Part shown: positions 1-7,931 of the stretch, one piece after another
Layout: every line of letters begins with the position of its first letter
Numbering within the stretch: position 1 is the first letter of the stretch
DNA from: UBA1081 sp045636025
GTDB lineage: Bacteria; Bacillota; Clostridia; Oscillospirales; Acutalibacteraceae
Assembly: GCA_045636025.1 (NCBI GenBank)
Contig: JAZTWP010000052.1
Coordinates: forward strand, 1 to 64,000
Length of the DNA: 64,000 nucleotides
Direction: 5' to 3'
Translations under genes and position numbers: made by a program
Notes under the pieces: generated by a model
Database searches by the model: none
The model's input: only the letters and a program-made list of their open reading frames with translations
What the model was told of the DNA's origin: nothing

Positions 1-1298
1 CCTGCTCTTGTTCTTCTCTTGACACCGTCAACGTCTCTTGCACCTGCAGGAGCCTTGATTGCATCAATGATTTCGCCTTCTGTGATTGTTTCACAGCGAC
101 AGATGATTCTGCCGTATGGGGGATTTTTCTTTATAAGTTCAGCTCTCTCTTCATCAGTCATATGTCTGAATCTTACGGGCGCTTCTCTTGTATCGTCGTA
201 ATCAGCCTTGATTTCAAGTTCTCCGAAAACAGATTTTACAATTTCTCCGATATATTTTGCAATAGCGGGAGCAGATGAAAGACCGGGAGATTCAATACCT
301 GCCGCATTTATAAGTCTTGCGTTCTTTTCGCTGACACCGATGATGAATTCGTGTGCAGCAGCGTGAGCACGAAGACCTGTGAATGATGTGATTGCATTTC
401 TTGTGTTTACAGAAGGAACACTCTTGACTGCATACTTTCTTACATCATTAAGACCTGAGTTTGAAGTTGCAACATTTGTCTTGTCTTCAATATCTTCAGC
501 TGTGGGACCTACGAGGAGATTTCCGTCAACTGTGGGAGAAACAAGAATACCTTTACCCATTTTGCTGGGACACTGGAAAATTGTGTGGCTGACTGTGTTG
601 CCAACTGCTCTGTCAAGAAGGAAATATTCACCTTTTCTTGCTGTGATGCTGATTGTGTCATCGCCTGCCATACGTGCAAGGTCATCAGAGAAAACACCTG
701 CCGCATTGATGACATATTTTGCTTCAATCTTACCCTGAGTTGTATCAAGTGTGATGCAATCATCATTTGTTTCAACTGCCTTTACTTCGCAGTTTCTTAT
801 AAATTCAACACCGTTTGATACAGCACATTCAGCTGCAGCAATTGTGAGCTCGTAAGGACATACAATACCTGCTGTGGGAGCATAGAGTGCGCCGAATGAA
901 TCGGGGCTGAGATTGGGTTCTTTTGCAAGGAGTTCTTCCTTTGAAAGAATGCTGATTTCGGGTACACCGTTAGCTTTACCTCTTTCAAGAAGGACTTCAA
1001 GATGCTTCATTTCATCATCCGAAAAAGCAACAACAAGTGAGCCGTTGTTGATATAAGGAACATGGAGTTTTTCACATGTTTCGGGCATAAGAGCACAGCC
1101 TTCAACATTCATCTTAGCCATAAGACTTCCTTCAGCAGCATCAAAGCCTGCGTGAACTATACCGCTGTTTGCTTTTGTAGCACCCATGGCAACATCATTG
1201 CACTTTTCAAGAAGTGCAATCTTGAGATTGTACTTTGACAGCTCTCTCGCTGTCATTGCACCGGTGACACCTGCACCGACAATTGCAATATCGTACAT
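1..1298 (-). CDS. FAD-dependent oxidoreductase with BFD-type [2Fe-2S] segment (partial)
   Basis: About 432 residues are visible; the C-terminus runs off the left edge. The protein opens with a Rossmann dinucleotide fold (MYDIAIVGAGVTGAM) and continues as a DAO-fold oxidase resembling the GlpA / L-2-hydroxyglutarate oxidase group. A CRCE motif at residues 400-403, followed by TITEGEI, matches the start of a BFD-like [2Fe-2S]-binding domain as in anaerobic glycerol-3-phosphate dehydrogenases of Clostridia. The ATG at 1298 is preceded by a CAAAGGAGA ribosome-binding site. The physiological substrate cannot be read from the sequence; glycerol-3-phosphate or a 2-hydroxyacid are the obvious candidates. 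In Clostridia this type is often followed by partner genes, which would lie outside the window. Confidence 0.85.
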   Translation of the reverse strand, partial: MYDIAIVGAGVTGAMTARELSKYNLKIALLEKCNDVAMGATKANSGIVHAGFDAAEGSLMAKMNVEGCALMPETCEKLHVPYINNGSLVVAFSDDEMKHLEVLLERGKANGVPEISILSKEELLAKEPNLSPDSFGALYAPTAGIVCPYELTIAAAECAVSNGVEFIRNCEVKAVETNDDCITLDTTQGKIEAKYVINAAGVFSDDLARMAGDDTISITARKGEYFLLDRAVGNTVSHTIFQCPSKMGKGILVSPTVDGNLLVGPTAEDIEDKTNVATSNSGLNDVRKYAVKSVPSVNTRNAITSFTGLRAHAAAHEFIIGVSEKNARLINAAGIESPGLSSAPAIAKYIGEIVKSVFGELEIKADYDDTREAPVRFRHMTDEERAELIKKNPPYGRIICRCETITEGEIIDAIKAPAGARDVDGVKRRTRA

Positions 1299-1336
1299 TG
1301 TTTTCAATCTCCTTTGAATTAAAATCATACTTAAAT

Positions 1337-1365
1337 ATTATAACAAAGTGTTTTTATAAAATCAA
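1337..1365 (-). promoter_or_regulatory. SigA-type promoter for the FAD oxidoreductase
   Basis: On the minus strand TTGATT (1360-1365) and TATAAT (1337-1342) are separated by 17 bp, about 40 bp upstream of the start codon. Confidence 0.7.
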
Positions 1366-1397
1366 TATTTATAAAGAATTATATCATATTAAAATTA

Positions 1398-2231
1398 TCA
1401 TCTTATATGCTGCAATAACTCATATGGAATCCTGAGATTTCCTTTGCCTTTGCCGATTTTATAACCGTCTTTATTTGCGCCGTGGAAATCAGAGCCGCCA
1501 GAAAGAAGAAGATCAAGCTCCTTAGCCATTTTTCTGTATCTTGTATTCATATCATCTGTGTATTCTGTGTAATATCCCTCAATGCCGTCGAGACCGCATT
1601 CTTTCAGATGTTTAAGCAACGCATAAAGTTCTTCGTCTGATTTATGAGTCTGATTGAGGTGTGCAAGAAATGTTTTTCCACCGCTTTTGTGAATCAGTTT
1701 GATTGCATCTTCGGGAGTTAGTGTGCTTCTCTCTACAAATGCAGGTTTGCCGAATGAAAGATACTTGTCAAAAGCCTCTCTGATCGATGAAACATAGCCC
1801 TTTTTCAGCATTGCTTTTGCAATCTGACTTCTTCCCGTAACGGGAGATGTGGCTTCTGAAAGAATGTCTTCAATTGTAATGTGAAACCCGCATTTCTTAA
1901 GCAGATCAATTACTTTGTAGTTTCTTGAATTTCGTTGAATTATCATTTCATCGAGTATTTCTGTGATTGCAGGGCAGTCAAGATTGAAATTCAGCCCCAG
2001 AAGATGCATTTCTGTGTCAGCGGCAACTGAAAACTCAATACCTGTTATAACTTCAACACCGTATTTTTTTCCGGCTTCAATTGCTTTAGGAAGTCCTTTG
2101 AGAGTATCGTGGTCTGTCAGTGCAATTGCTGAAAGTCCTGCTTTTGCTGCTTCTGCGACAACTTCTTCAGGGGAGAATGTGCCGTCTGAACAGGTTGAAT
2201 GAGTGTGTAAATCTATAAATTTATTCATCAT
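1398..2231 (-). CDS. PHP-domain phosphoesterase (RNase AM / nucleoside bisphosphate phosphatase-like)
   Basis: A 277-residue PHP-superfamily metal-dependent phosphoesterase. The N-terminal DLHTHSTCSDG and the LTDHDT motif near residue 40 give the metal-binding His/Asp set, and a GSDFHG motif near the C-terminus completes the active site. Size and motif spacing fit the YciV/TrpH family, whose studied members remove nucleotides from 5' RNA ends or hydrolyse 3',5'-nucleoside bisphosphates. The start ATGATG lies inside the last codons of the upstream cysteine-cluster gene, so the two genes overlap and are probably translationally coupled. The exact substrate is inferred from family only. Confidence 0.85.
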   Translation of the reverse strand: MMNKFIDLHTHSTCSDGTFSPEEVVAEAAKAGLSAIALTDHDTLKGLPKAIEAGKKYGVEVITGIEFSVAADTEMHLLGLNFNLDCPAITEILDEMIIQRNSRNYKVIDLLKKCGFHITIEDILSEATSPVTGRSQIAKAMLKKGYVSSIREAFDKYLSFGKPAFVERSTLTPEDAIKLIHKSGGKTFLAHLNQTHKSDEELYALLKHLKECGLDGIEGYYTEYTDDMNTRYRKMAKELDLLLSGGSDFHGANKDGYKIGKGKGNLRIPYELLQHIR

Positions 2232-2724
2232 ATGTCATCACCGCAAAGTCTTCAATTTCGTCAAGCATCTGATTTATGTTTCTGATGTATTCTGTCAACT
2301 CGTCGTCTCTTGAGAAAAGTCTTGCAACCTTTCTTATCTGTCTTGTGAAATTGTACTGAGGTTTGATATTGTCTTTCAACACAGGGCATGTCATGATTCC
2401 TCTTATATCAGCTCTTGCATCGAAACCGTCTTCTGATATCATCGGAAAATATGGATAAATACGGCAGGCAAGAGGTCTTGTTTTTCTGTCGCACTTTCCG
2501 TTGCATACAACCATTTTGCCACCGAAGTTACCATCGCAGTTTTTTATTTCAAAATCAGGTATATTTTTAAGAATTTCTTCTTCATAAGGAAACAGCCACA
2601 TACCTGTGTTATCGTCACCTTTGCAGCAAAGACCATTGCATAGCCTGCCGCAGTCATACGACACAGGAGTAACATGCTCTAAAAGCTCATACGCTTTTTT
2701 TATGAGATATATTTTATTATTCAT
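2221..2724 (-). CDS. YkgJ-family cysteine cluster protein
   Basis: A 167-residue protein with a C-x3-C-x3-CC cluster at residues 25-34 (CGRLCNGLCC) and further cysteines in CNGKCDRKTRPLAC. This layout belongs to the CxxCxxCC (UPF0153/YkgJ) family, thought to bind a metal or Fe-S cluster; no enzymatic role is established. The gene is first in a two-gene operon with the overlapping PHP gene. It is preceded by a GAGGTGA ribosome-binding site and a promoter at 2742-2770. No signal peptide or membrane segment is seen. Confidence 0.8.
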   Translation of the reverse strand: MNNKIYLIKKAYELLEHVTPVSYDCGRLCNGLCCKGDDNTGMWLFPYEEEILKNIPDFEIKNCDGNFGGKMVVCNGKCDRKTRPLACRIYPYFPMISEDGFDARADIRGIMTCPVLKDNIKPQYNFTRQIRKVARLFSRDDELTEYIRNINQMLDEIEDFAVMTYDE

Positions 2725-2741
2725 AATTTATCACCTCATAT

Positions 2742-2770
2742 ATTATATAGCATAATTCGGCGAAGTGCAA
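2742..2770 (-). promoter_or_regulatory. SigA-type promoter for the YkgJ/PHP operon
   Basis: Minus-strand TTGCAC (2765-2770) and TATAAT (2742-2747), spacer 17 bp. Confidence 0.65.
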
Positions 2771-2897
2771 GTAATCAATGCTTCTTCTCGGGCTAAAATA
2801 TCAAAGAAAATCCTTGCAGATAAATTGTGAGAAATATTCTGTATAACTTACACATAATTCATCACTTCATTTTGTTGAAGTTTTTTGTAAAATCGGC

Positions 2898-2926
2898 TTG
2901 ACTTCGTGCGTTTTATTAAGTATAAT
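2898..2926 (+). promoter_or_regulatory. SigA-type promoter for the leu T-box operon
   Basis: TTGACT (2898-2903) and TATAAT (2921-2926) with a 17-bp spacer, immediately upstream of the T-box leader. Transcription should start near 2933. Confidence 0.85.
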
Positions 2927-2945
2927 TGCATCAATACAGATAAAC

Positions 2946-3217
2946 GCAATGACAAGGCTAAAGGGTCATTCGTAGCGGTGTTTTCAGAGAGTAACCGGGT
3001 GGTGTGAGGTTACAGCCGTGAGTGATCGTATCTCTTCTTCGAGCGGTCGACTGAACACCGTCTTTGTGACGGTCGTGTAGGAAGAACGGAGCTTCATCGT
3101 TAATGAAGTAGCATATTCGGCTTCGTGCCCGATGTGTGAATTGAGTGGGTGATTTTTCACCAATTAGAGTGGTACCACGGACTTTATGCTCCGTCTCTTT
3201 GTTGAGACGGAGTTTTT
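2946..3217 (+). promoter_or_regulatory. Leucine T-box riboswitch with terminator
   Basis: The 5' leader of leuA shows T-box architecture. Stem I closes with CGGTGTT (2976-2982) pairing with AACACCG (3054-3060), with a CAGAGAG bulge region and the apical GGGTGGTGTGAG loop between GTAACC and GGTTAC. The T-box sequence AGAGTGGTACCACGG (3166-3180) contains TGGT, which can pair with an ACCA tRNA end. An intrinsic terminator follows: CTCCGTCTC (3189-3197), GAGACGGAG (3204-3212), then five T. The best specifier candidate is CTC (3032-3034), placed six bases before GAG as in related leaders; CTC is a leucine codon. Uncharged tRNA-Leu would stabilise the antiterminator and switch on leuACDB. The specifier position is inferred by analogy. 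Confidence 0.9.
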
Positions 3218-3253
3218 CTATTTATCTGTATAATTTACAGTTGAGGTGATCCT

Positions 3254-4927
3254 ATGAAAGGAACAGAAAAGTACACTAGACAGTTTTTTATGCCCCCCGA
3301 AGTGAAGGGTGAATGGATGCATAAAACCTATATCGACAAAGCACCTATCTGGTGCAGTGTTGACCTTCGTGACGGTAACCAGTCACTTATTATCCCTATG
3401 AGCCTTGAAGAAAAGGTAGAATTCTTCAAGCTTCTCGTTAAAATCGGATTCAAACAGATTGAAGTAGGTTTCCCCGCAGCGAGTGAAACTGAATATCAGT
3501 TCCTTCGTACACTTATTGAAAATGACCTTATTCCTGATGATGTTACAATTCAGGTTCTCACTCAGTCAAGAGAACATATCATCAAAAAGACTTTTGAAAG
3601 CCTTGCAGGAATTAAAAACGAAAACCACGTTATCGTTCATCTCTATAATTCAACATCAGTTGCACAGAGAGAACAGGTTTTCAGAAAGAGCAAGGAGCAG
3701 ATCAAACAGATTGCTATCGAAGGTGCAAAGCTTTTCGATTCTCTTGCAAAGGAATACGGTGTTAAGTATCGCTACGAATATTCACCCGAATCATTCACAG
3801 GTACAGAGCCCGAATATGCTCTTGAAGTGTGTAATGCAGTTCTTGATGTATGGCAGCCCACATCAGACAGAAAGGTTGTTATCAATCTTCCCGTAACTGT
3901 TCAGCATTCAATGCCTCACGTTTATGCAAATCAGATTGAGTACATGAGTAATAACCTCAAATACAGAGAGAATGTTGAAATTTCACTTCATCCTCATAAC
4001 GACAGAGGTTGCGCTGTTGCAGACTGCGAACTCGGTCTTCTTGCAGGTGCAGACAGAATCGAAGGTACACTTTTCGGCAACGGTGAAAGAACAGGTAATG
4101 CTGACATCGTAACACTCGGTATGAATATGTATTCACAGGGTGTTGATCCCGAGCTTGATTTCAGCAACATGCCCGAAATCGTGGCTGTTTATGAAAAAGT
4201 CACAAGAATGTCGGTTTATGAACGTTCACCCTATTCAGGCAACCTTGTTTTTGCCGCTTTCTCAGGCTCACATCAGGATGCTATTGCAAAGGGTATGAAA
4301 TACAGAGAAGACAACGACTGCGAACACTGGACTGTTCCTTATCTTCCCATCGACCCCAAGGACGTCGGCAGGGAATACAAGACAGACGTTATCCGTATCA
4401 ACTCACAGTCAGGCAAAGGCGGTATCGGTTATCTTCTTGATAAGCAGTACGGTTATACTCTCCCGATGAAGATGAGAGAAAACGTCGGCTACTGCGTAAA
4501 GGACGTTTCAGACAAGGCTCACAAAGAGCTTCAGCCTGAAGAAGTTTTCGAGGTATTCAAAGAAAACTATATCAATATCATTGACGGTCCCGTCAAGTAC
4601 ATCGACTGCCACTTTGTGCGTAAGAATGACACGGTCGCTTACCTCACATTTGAAAAGGACGGCATAGTAGACGATATCGCAGGTAACGGTAACGGTTCAC
4701 TTGACGCTGTTGTTAAGGCACTTCACAAGGGCGGAATTATGTTTGACCACCTTGAATATACAGAACACGCTCTTAACATGGGTTCAACATCAAAGGCTGT
4801 TTCTTATGTCAGCATCACAATGCCCGACGGCAAAGTTAGCTGGGGTGTCGGTGTTGACGACGATATTATTCTTTCATCTGTTTATGCACTTTTCTCAGCT
4901 ATCAACAGATATGAAAAATCAAAGTAA
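3254..4927 (+). CDS. leuA: 2-isopropylmalate synthase (LeuA type 2)
   Basis: 557 residues. The enzyme condenses acetyl-CoA with 2-ketoisovalerate in the first committed step of leucine synthesis. The HMGL-like TIM barrel carries VDLRDGNQS near residue 40 (metal and substrate binding) and LHPHNDRGC around residue 247. The C-terminal part (about 430-557) is the regulatory LeuA dimer domain, so leucine feedback inhibition is expected. The length and the N-terminal KYTRQFFMPP segment fit the longer type 2 class. A GAGGTGA ribosome-binding site precedes the ATG. It is the first gene behind the T-box and is followed by leuC after 18 bp. Confidence 0.96.
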   Translation: MKGTEKYTRQFFMPPEVKGEWMHKTYIDKAPIWCSVDLRDGNQSLIIPMSLEEKVEFFKLLVKIGFKQIEVGFPAASETEYQFLRTLIENDLIPDDVTIQVLTQSREHIIKKTFESLAGIKNENHVIVHLYNSTSVAQREQVFRKSKEQIKQIAIEGAKLFDSLAKEYGVKYRYEYSPESFTGTEPEYALEVCNAVLDVWQPTSDRKVVINLPVTVQHSMPHVYANQIEYMSNNLKYRENVEISLHPHNDRGCAVADCELGLLAGADRIEGTLFGNGERTGNADIVTLGMNMYSQGVDPELDFSNMPEIVAVYEKVTRMSVYERSPYSGNLVFAAFSGSHQDAIAKGMKYREDNDCEHWTVPYLPIDPKDVGREYKTDVIRINSQSGKGGIGYLLDKQYGYTLPMKMRENVGYCVKDVSDKAHKELQPEEVFEVFKENYINIIDGPVKYIDCHFVRKNDTVAYLTFEKDGIVDDIAGNGNGSLDAVVKALHKGGIMFDHLEYTEHALNMGSTSKAVSYVSITMPDGKVSWGVGVDDDIILSSVYALFSAINRYEKSK

Positions 4928-4945
4928 TCAGAAGGAGAGTTTATT

Positions 4946-6211
4946 ATGGGTATGACAATGACACAGAAGATTCTTGCCGCACATGCAGGTCTTGAATCAG
5001 TTGAAGCAGGTCAGCTTATTATGGCAAAGCTTGACCTTGTTCTCGGTAACGACATCACTTCTCCCGTTGCTATCAATGAATTTGAAAAGAACGGATTCAA
5101 TAAAGTTTTTGATAATACAAAAGTTGCAATGGTTATGGACCACTTTGTTCCCAATAAGGATATCAAAGCGGCTCAGCAGACAAAGCAGTGCAGAACTTTT
5201 GCAAAATCATTCAATATCACAAATTATTACGATGTAGGCGAAATGGGTATTGAGCATGCACTTATTCCTGAAAAGGGACTTGCTGCTCCCGGTGACTGTA
5301 TCATCGGTGCAGACTCACACACATGTACATACGGTGCTCTAGGTGCTTTCTCAACAGGTATCGGATCAACAGATATGGCTGCAGGTATGGCAACAGGTAA
5401 AGCATGGTTCAAAGTTCCTTCAGCAATCAAATTTACTCTTACAGGCGCACTTCAGAAAGGTGTTTCAGGTAAAGACGTTATTCTTCATATCATCGGTATG
5501 ATCGGTGTTGACGGTGCTCTTTACCGTTCAATGGAATTCACTGGTGAAGGTCTTCACTCTCTTTCAATGGACGACAGACTTGCAATGGCTAACATGGCTA
5601 TTGAAGCAGGTGCAAAGAACGGTATCTTTGAGGTTGATGACAAGACTCTTGAATATGTAAACGGCAGAGTAAACCGTGAATTTACAGTTTATAAGGCAGA
5701 CGAAGACGCTGTTTATGATGAAGAATATGTAATCAATCTCAGCGAAATCGTTTCAACAGTTGCATGTCCTCATCTTCCCGAAAACACAAGACCTGCAAGT
5801 GAGCTTACAGATATTGTTCCCGATCAGGTTGTTATCGGTTCATGTACAAACGGTAGAATTTCAGATATGGAAGCTGCTGCTAACATCCTCAAGGGCAAGA
5901 AAGTTGCAAAGGATATCAGAGTTATCGTTATTCCCGCAACTCAGTCAGTGTATAAAGAGTGTATCAAGAGAGGATATATGGATATCTTTATCGATGCAGG
6001 CTGTGCAGTTTCAACTCCCACCTGCGGTCCTTGTCTCGGTGGTTACATGGGCATTCTTGCTGATGATGAAATCGCAGTTGCAACAACAAATCGTAACTTC
6101 GTAGGCAGAATGGGTGCAAAGAGCTCAAAGATTTATCTTGCAAGCCCCGAAGTTGCAGCAGCAACGGCAATTGTGGGACATATTGTTGATCCCAAGGAGG
6201 TTATGGAATAA
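4946..6211 (+). CDS. leuC: 3-isopropylmalate dehydratase large subunit
   Basis: 421 residues, aconitase superfamily. With LeuD it isomerises 2- to 3-isopropylmalate. The [4Fe-4S] ligands lie in GSCTNGRISD and CGPCLGG; GADSHTCTYGA near residue 115 is the aconitase signature. The length fits the shorter LeuC/HacA-type subunit found in Clostridia and archaea rather than the roughly 470-residue enterobacterial form. A GAAGGAGAG ribosome-binding site precedes the ATG, and its stop codon overlaps the leuD start (TAATG). Confidence 0.95.
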   Translation: MGMTMTQKILAAHAGLESVEAGQLIMAKLDLVLGNDITSPVAINEFEKNGFNKVFDNTKVAMVMDHFVPNKDIKAAQQTKQCRTFAKSFNITNYYDVGEMGIEHALIPEKGLAAPGDCIIGADSHTCTYGALGAFSTGIGSTDMAAGMATGKAWFKVPSAIKFTLTGALQKGVSGKDVILHIIGMIGVDGALYRSMEFTGEGLHSLSMDDRLAMANMAIEAGAKNGIFEVDDKTLEYVNGRVNREFTVYKADEDAVYDEEYVINLSEIVSTVACPHLPENTRPASELTDIVPDQVVIGSCTNGRISDMEAAANILKGKKVAKDIRVIVIPATQSVYKECIKRGYMDIFIDAGCAVSTPTCGPCLGGYMGILADDEIAVATTNRNFVGRMGAKSSKIYLASPEVAAATAIVGHIVDPKEVME

Positions 6212-6690
6212 TGAACGTTAAAGGTTTTACACATAAATACGGAGACAACGTTGATACAGACGTTATCATTCCTGCAAGATATCTCAACACTGCAAACCAT
6301 AAGGAGCTTGCAGCTCACTGTATGGAAGATATCGACGCAGAATTTGTAAACAATGTAAAAGACGGCGATATCATGGTGGGCGGAGCAAACTTTGGCTGCG
6401 GTTCATCACGTGAACACGCGCCCATTGCTATCAAAGAATCAGGTATATCATGTGTTATCGCATCAACTTTTGCAAGAATTTTCTACAGAAATGCAATTAA
6501 CATCGGTCTTGCAATTCTTGAATGTCCCGAAGCCAGCGAAAAAATCGCTGCAGGCGATGAAGTTGCAGTCGATTTCGATACAGGTGTTATCACAAACATC
6601 ACAAAGAATGAGGAATACAAAGCTCAGCCTTTCCCCGAATTTATAAAAGAGATCATCGCTTCAAACGGTCTTCTCAATTCACTCAAGTGA
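6211..6690 (+). CDS. leuD: 3-isopropylmalate dehydratase small subunit
   Basis: 159 residues, the swivel domain that completes the LeuC active site. GDNVDTDVIIPARYL near residue 11 and GCGSSREHAP around residue 62 are signature motifs of small aconitase-type subunits. The ATG shares one base with the leuC stop codon, so the two subunits are probably translationally coupled for equal expression. Confidence 0.95.
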   Translation: MNVKGFTHKYGDNVDTDVIIPARYLNTANHKELAAHCMEDIDAEFVNNVKDGDIMVGGANFGCGSSREHAPIAIKESGISCVIASTFARIFYRNAINIGLAILECPEASEKIAAGDEVAVDFDTGVITNITKNEEYKAQPFPEFIKEIIASNGLLNSLK

Positions 6691-6700
6691 GGGTAAAATT

Positions 6701-7771
6701 ATGAAAAAAGTTATTACTGTTCTCAAAGGTGACGGAATCGGTCCCGAAATAGTTGACGAAGCTCTTAAAGTGCTCGGCAAAGTAGGGGAGAAGTTCGGTC
6801 ATGAATTTGAATATAAATATGTAGACATCGGCGGTTGCTCAATTGATAAATATGGTGTGCCCATCACAGATGAAGGCATGGCACAGTGTAAAAACTGTGA
6901 CAGCGTTCTTCTCGGTGCTGTAGGCGGTCCCAAATGGGATAACTGTCCTCCTGCAATTCGTCCCGAAAAGGCACTTCTTGCAGTAAGAAGTGAACTTGGT
7001 CTTTTTGCTAATCTCAGACCCACAAAACTCTTCCCTCAGCTTGCTGATGCATCACCTCTCAAGCCTTCAATCGTAGGTGATGGTATCGACCTTCTCATCG
7101 TAAGAGAGCTTACAGGCGGTATTTACTTCGGTAAGAGAACAACAGGTGAAGAAAACGGCGAAAAGTTCGCTGCAGATGAGCTTAAATATTCAGAACATGA
7201 AATAGAAAGAATCGGCAGAGTTGCTTTTGAATCTGCAAGAAAGAGAAGAGGTAAGGTTTCTTCAGTAGATAAGGCAAACGTTCTTGATTCATCAAGACTC
7301 TGGAGAAGTGTAATGCACCGTCTTGCAGAGGAATATTCAGATGTTGAATATGAAGATATCCTTGTTGACAACACAGCAATGCAGCTTATCAGAAATCCCG
7401 GCAGATTTGACGTTGCAGTTACAGAGAACATGTTCGGTGATATCCTTTCTGACGAAGCAAGTATGCTCACAGGTTCAATCGGCATGATGCCTTCCGCATC
7501 ACTTTCAGAAGGTACACTCGGTATGTATGAACCAATTCACGGTTCAGCTCCCGATATCGCAGGTATGGATATCGCAAATCCCCTTGGTACAATCCTTTCA
7601 GCTGCAATGATGCTCCGTTATTCATTCAATATGACTGATGAAGCAGATTCAATTGAAAATGCAGTAAATAAGGTTCTTGATGATGGCTTCAGAACAGGTG
7701 ATATCATGCAGGAAGGCATGACAAAAGTCGGCTGCAAGCAGATGGGTGACCTTGTTGCAGAAAGAATTTAA
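6701..7771 (+). CDS. leuB: 3-isopropylmalate dehydrogenase
   Basis: 356 residues. It oxidatively decarboxylates 3-isopropylmalate to 2-ketoisocaproate with NAD. GDGIGPEI at the N-terminus and ENMFGDILSDEASMLTGS around residue 242 are IMDH motifs, and EPIHGSAPDIAG is the conserved cofactor-proximal loop. It lies ten bases after leuD and completes the leuACDB set. A weak stem AATTCTT/AAGAATT at 7770-7792 overlaps and follows its stop. Confidence 0.96.
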   Translation: MKKVITVLKGDGIGPEIVDEALKVLGKVGEKFGHEFEYKYVDIGGCSIDKYGVPITDEGMAQCKNCDSVLLGAVGGPKWDNCPPAIRPEKALLAVRSELGLFANLRPTKLFPQLADASPLKPSIVGDGIDLLIVRELTGGIYFGKRTTGEENGEKFAADELKYSEHEIERIGRVAFESARKRRGKVSSVDKANVLDSSRLWRSVMHRLAEEYSDVEYEDILVDNTAMQLIRNPGRFDVAVTENMFGDILSDEASMLTGSIGMMPSASLSEGTLGMYEPIHGSAPDIAGMDIANPLGTILSAAMMLRYSFNMTDEADSIENAVNKVLDDGFRTGDIMQEGMTKVGCKQMGDLVAERI

Positions 7772-7806
7772 TTCTTGGAATTTTTAAGAATTGTTCTTCA
7801 AAAATC

Positions 7807-7835
7807 TTGATATTTAATAAGTTTTATATTATAAT
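7807..7835 (+). promoter_or_regulatory. Internal SigA-type promoter upstream of ilvB
   Basis: TTGATA (7807-7812) and TATAAT (7830-7835) with a 17-bp spacer in the 160-bp gap between leuB and ilvB. It would let the ilv genes be transcribed independently of the leucine T-box. Confidence 0.7.
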
Positions 7836-7931
7836 AATATTTAATTTTCTTAATTCTCTATGCTGATTCAGCAGTAAAATAATTACGAGTTGTGAATTTT
7901 GCATTATGAATTATATTTGTGTGGTGAAAAA

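Noticed and set aside
7861..7873. TGCTGATTCAGCA inverted repeat in the ilvB leader as an operator
   Set aside because: The arms are only six bases and no other regulatory feature supports it.
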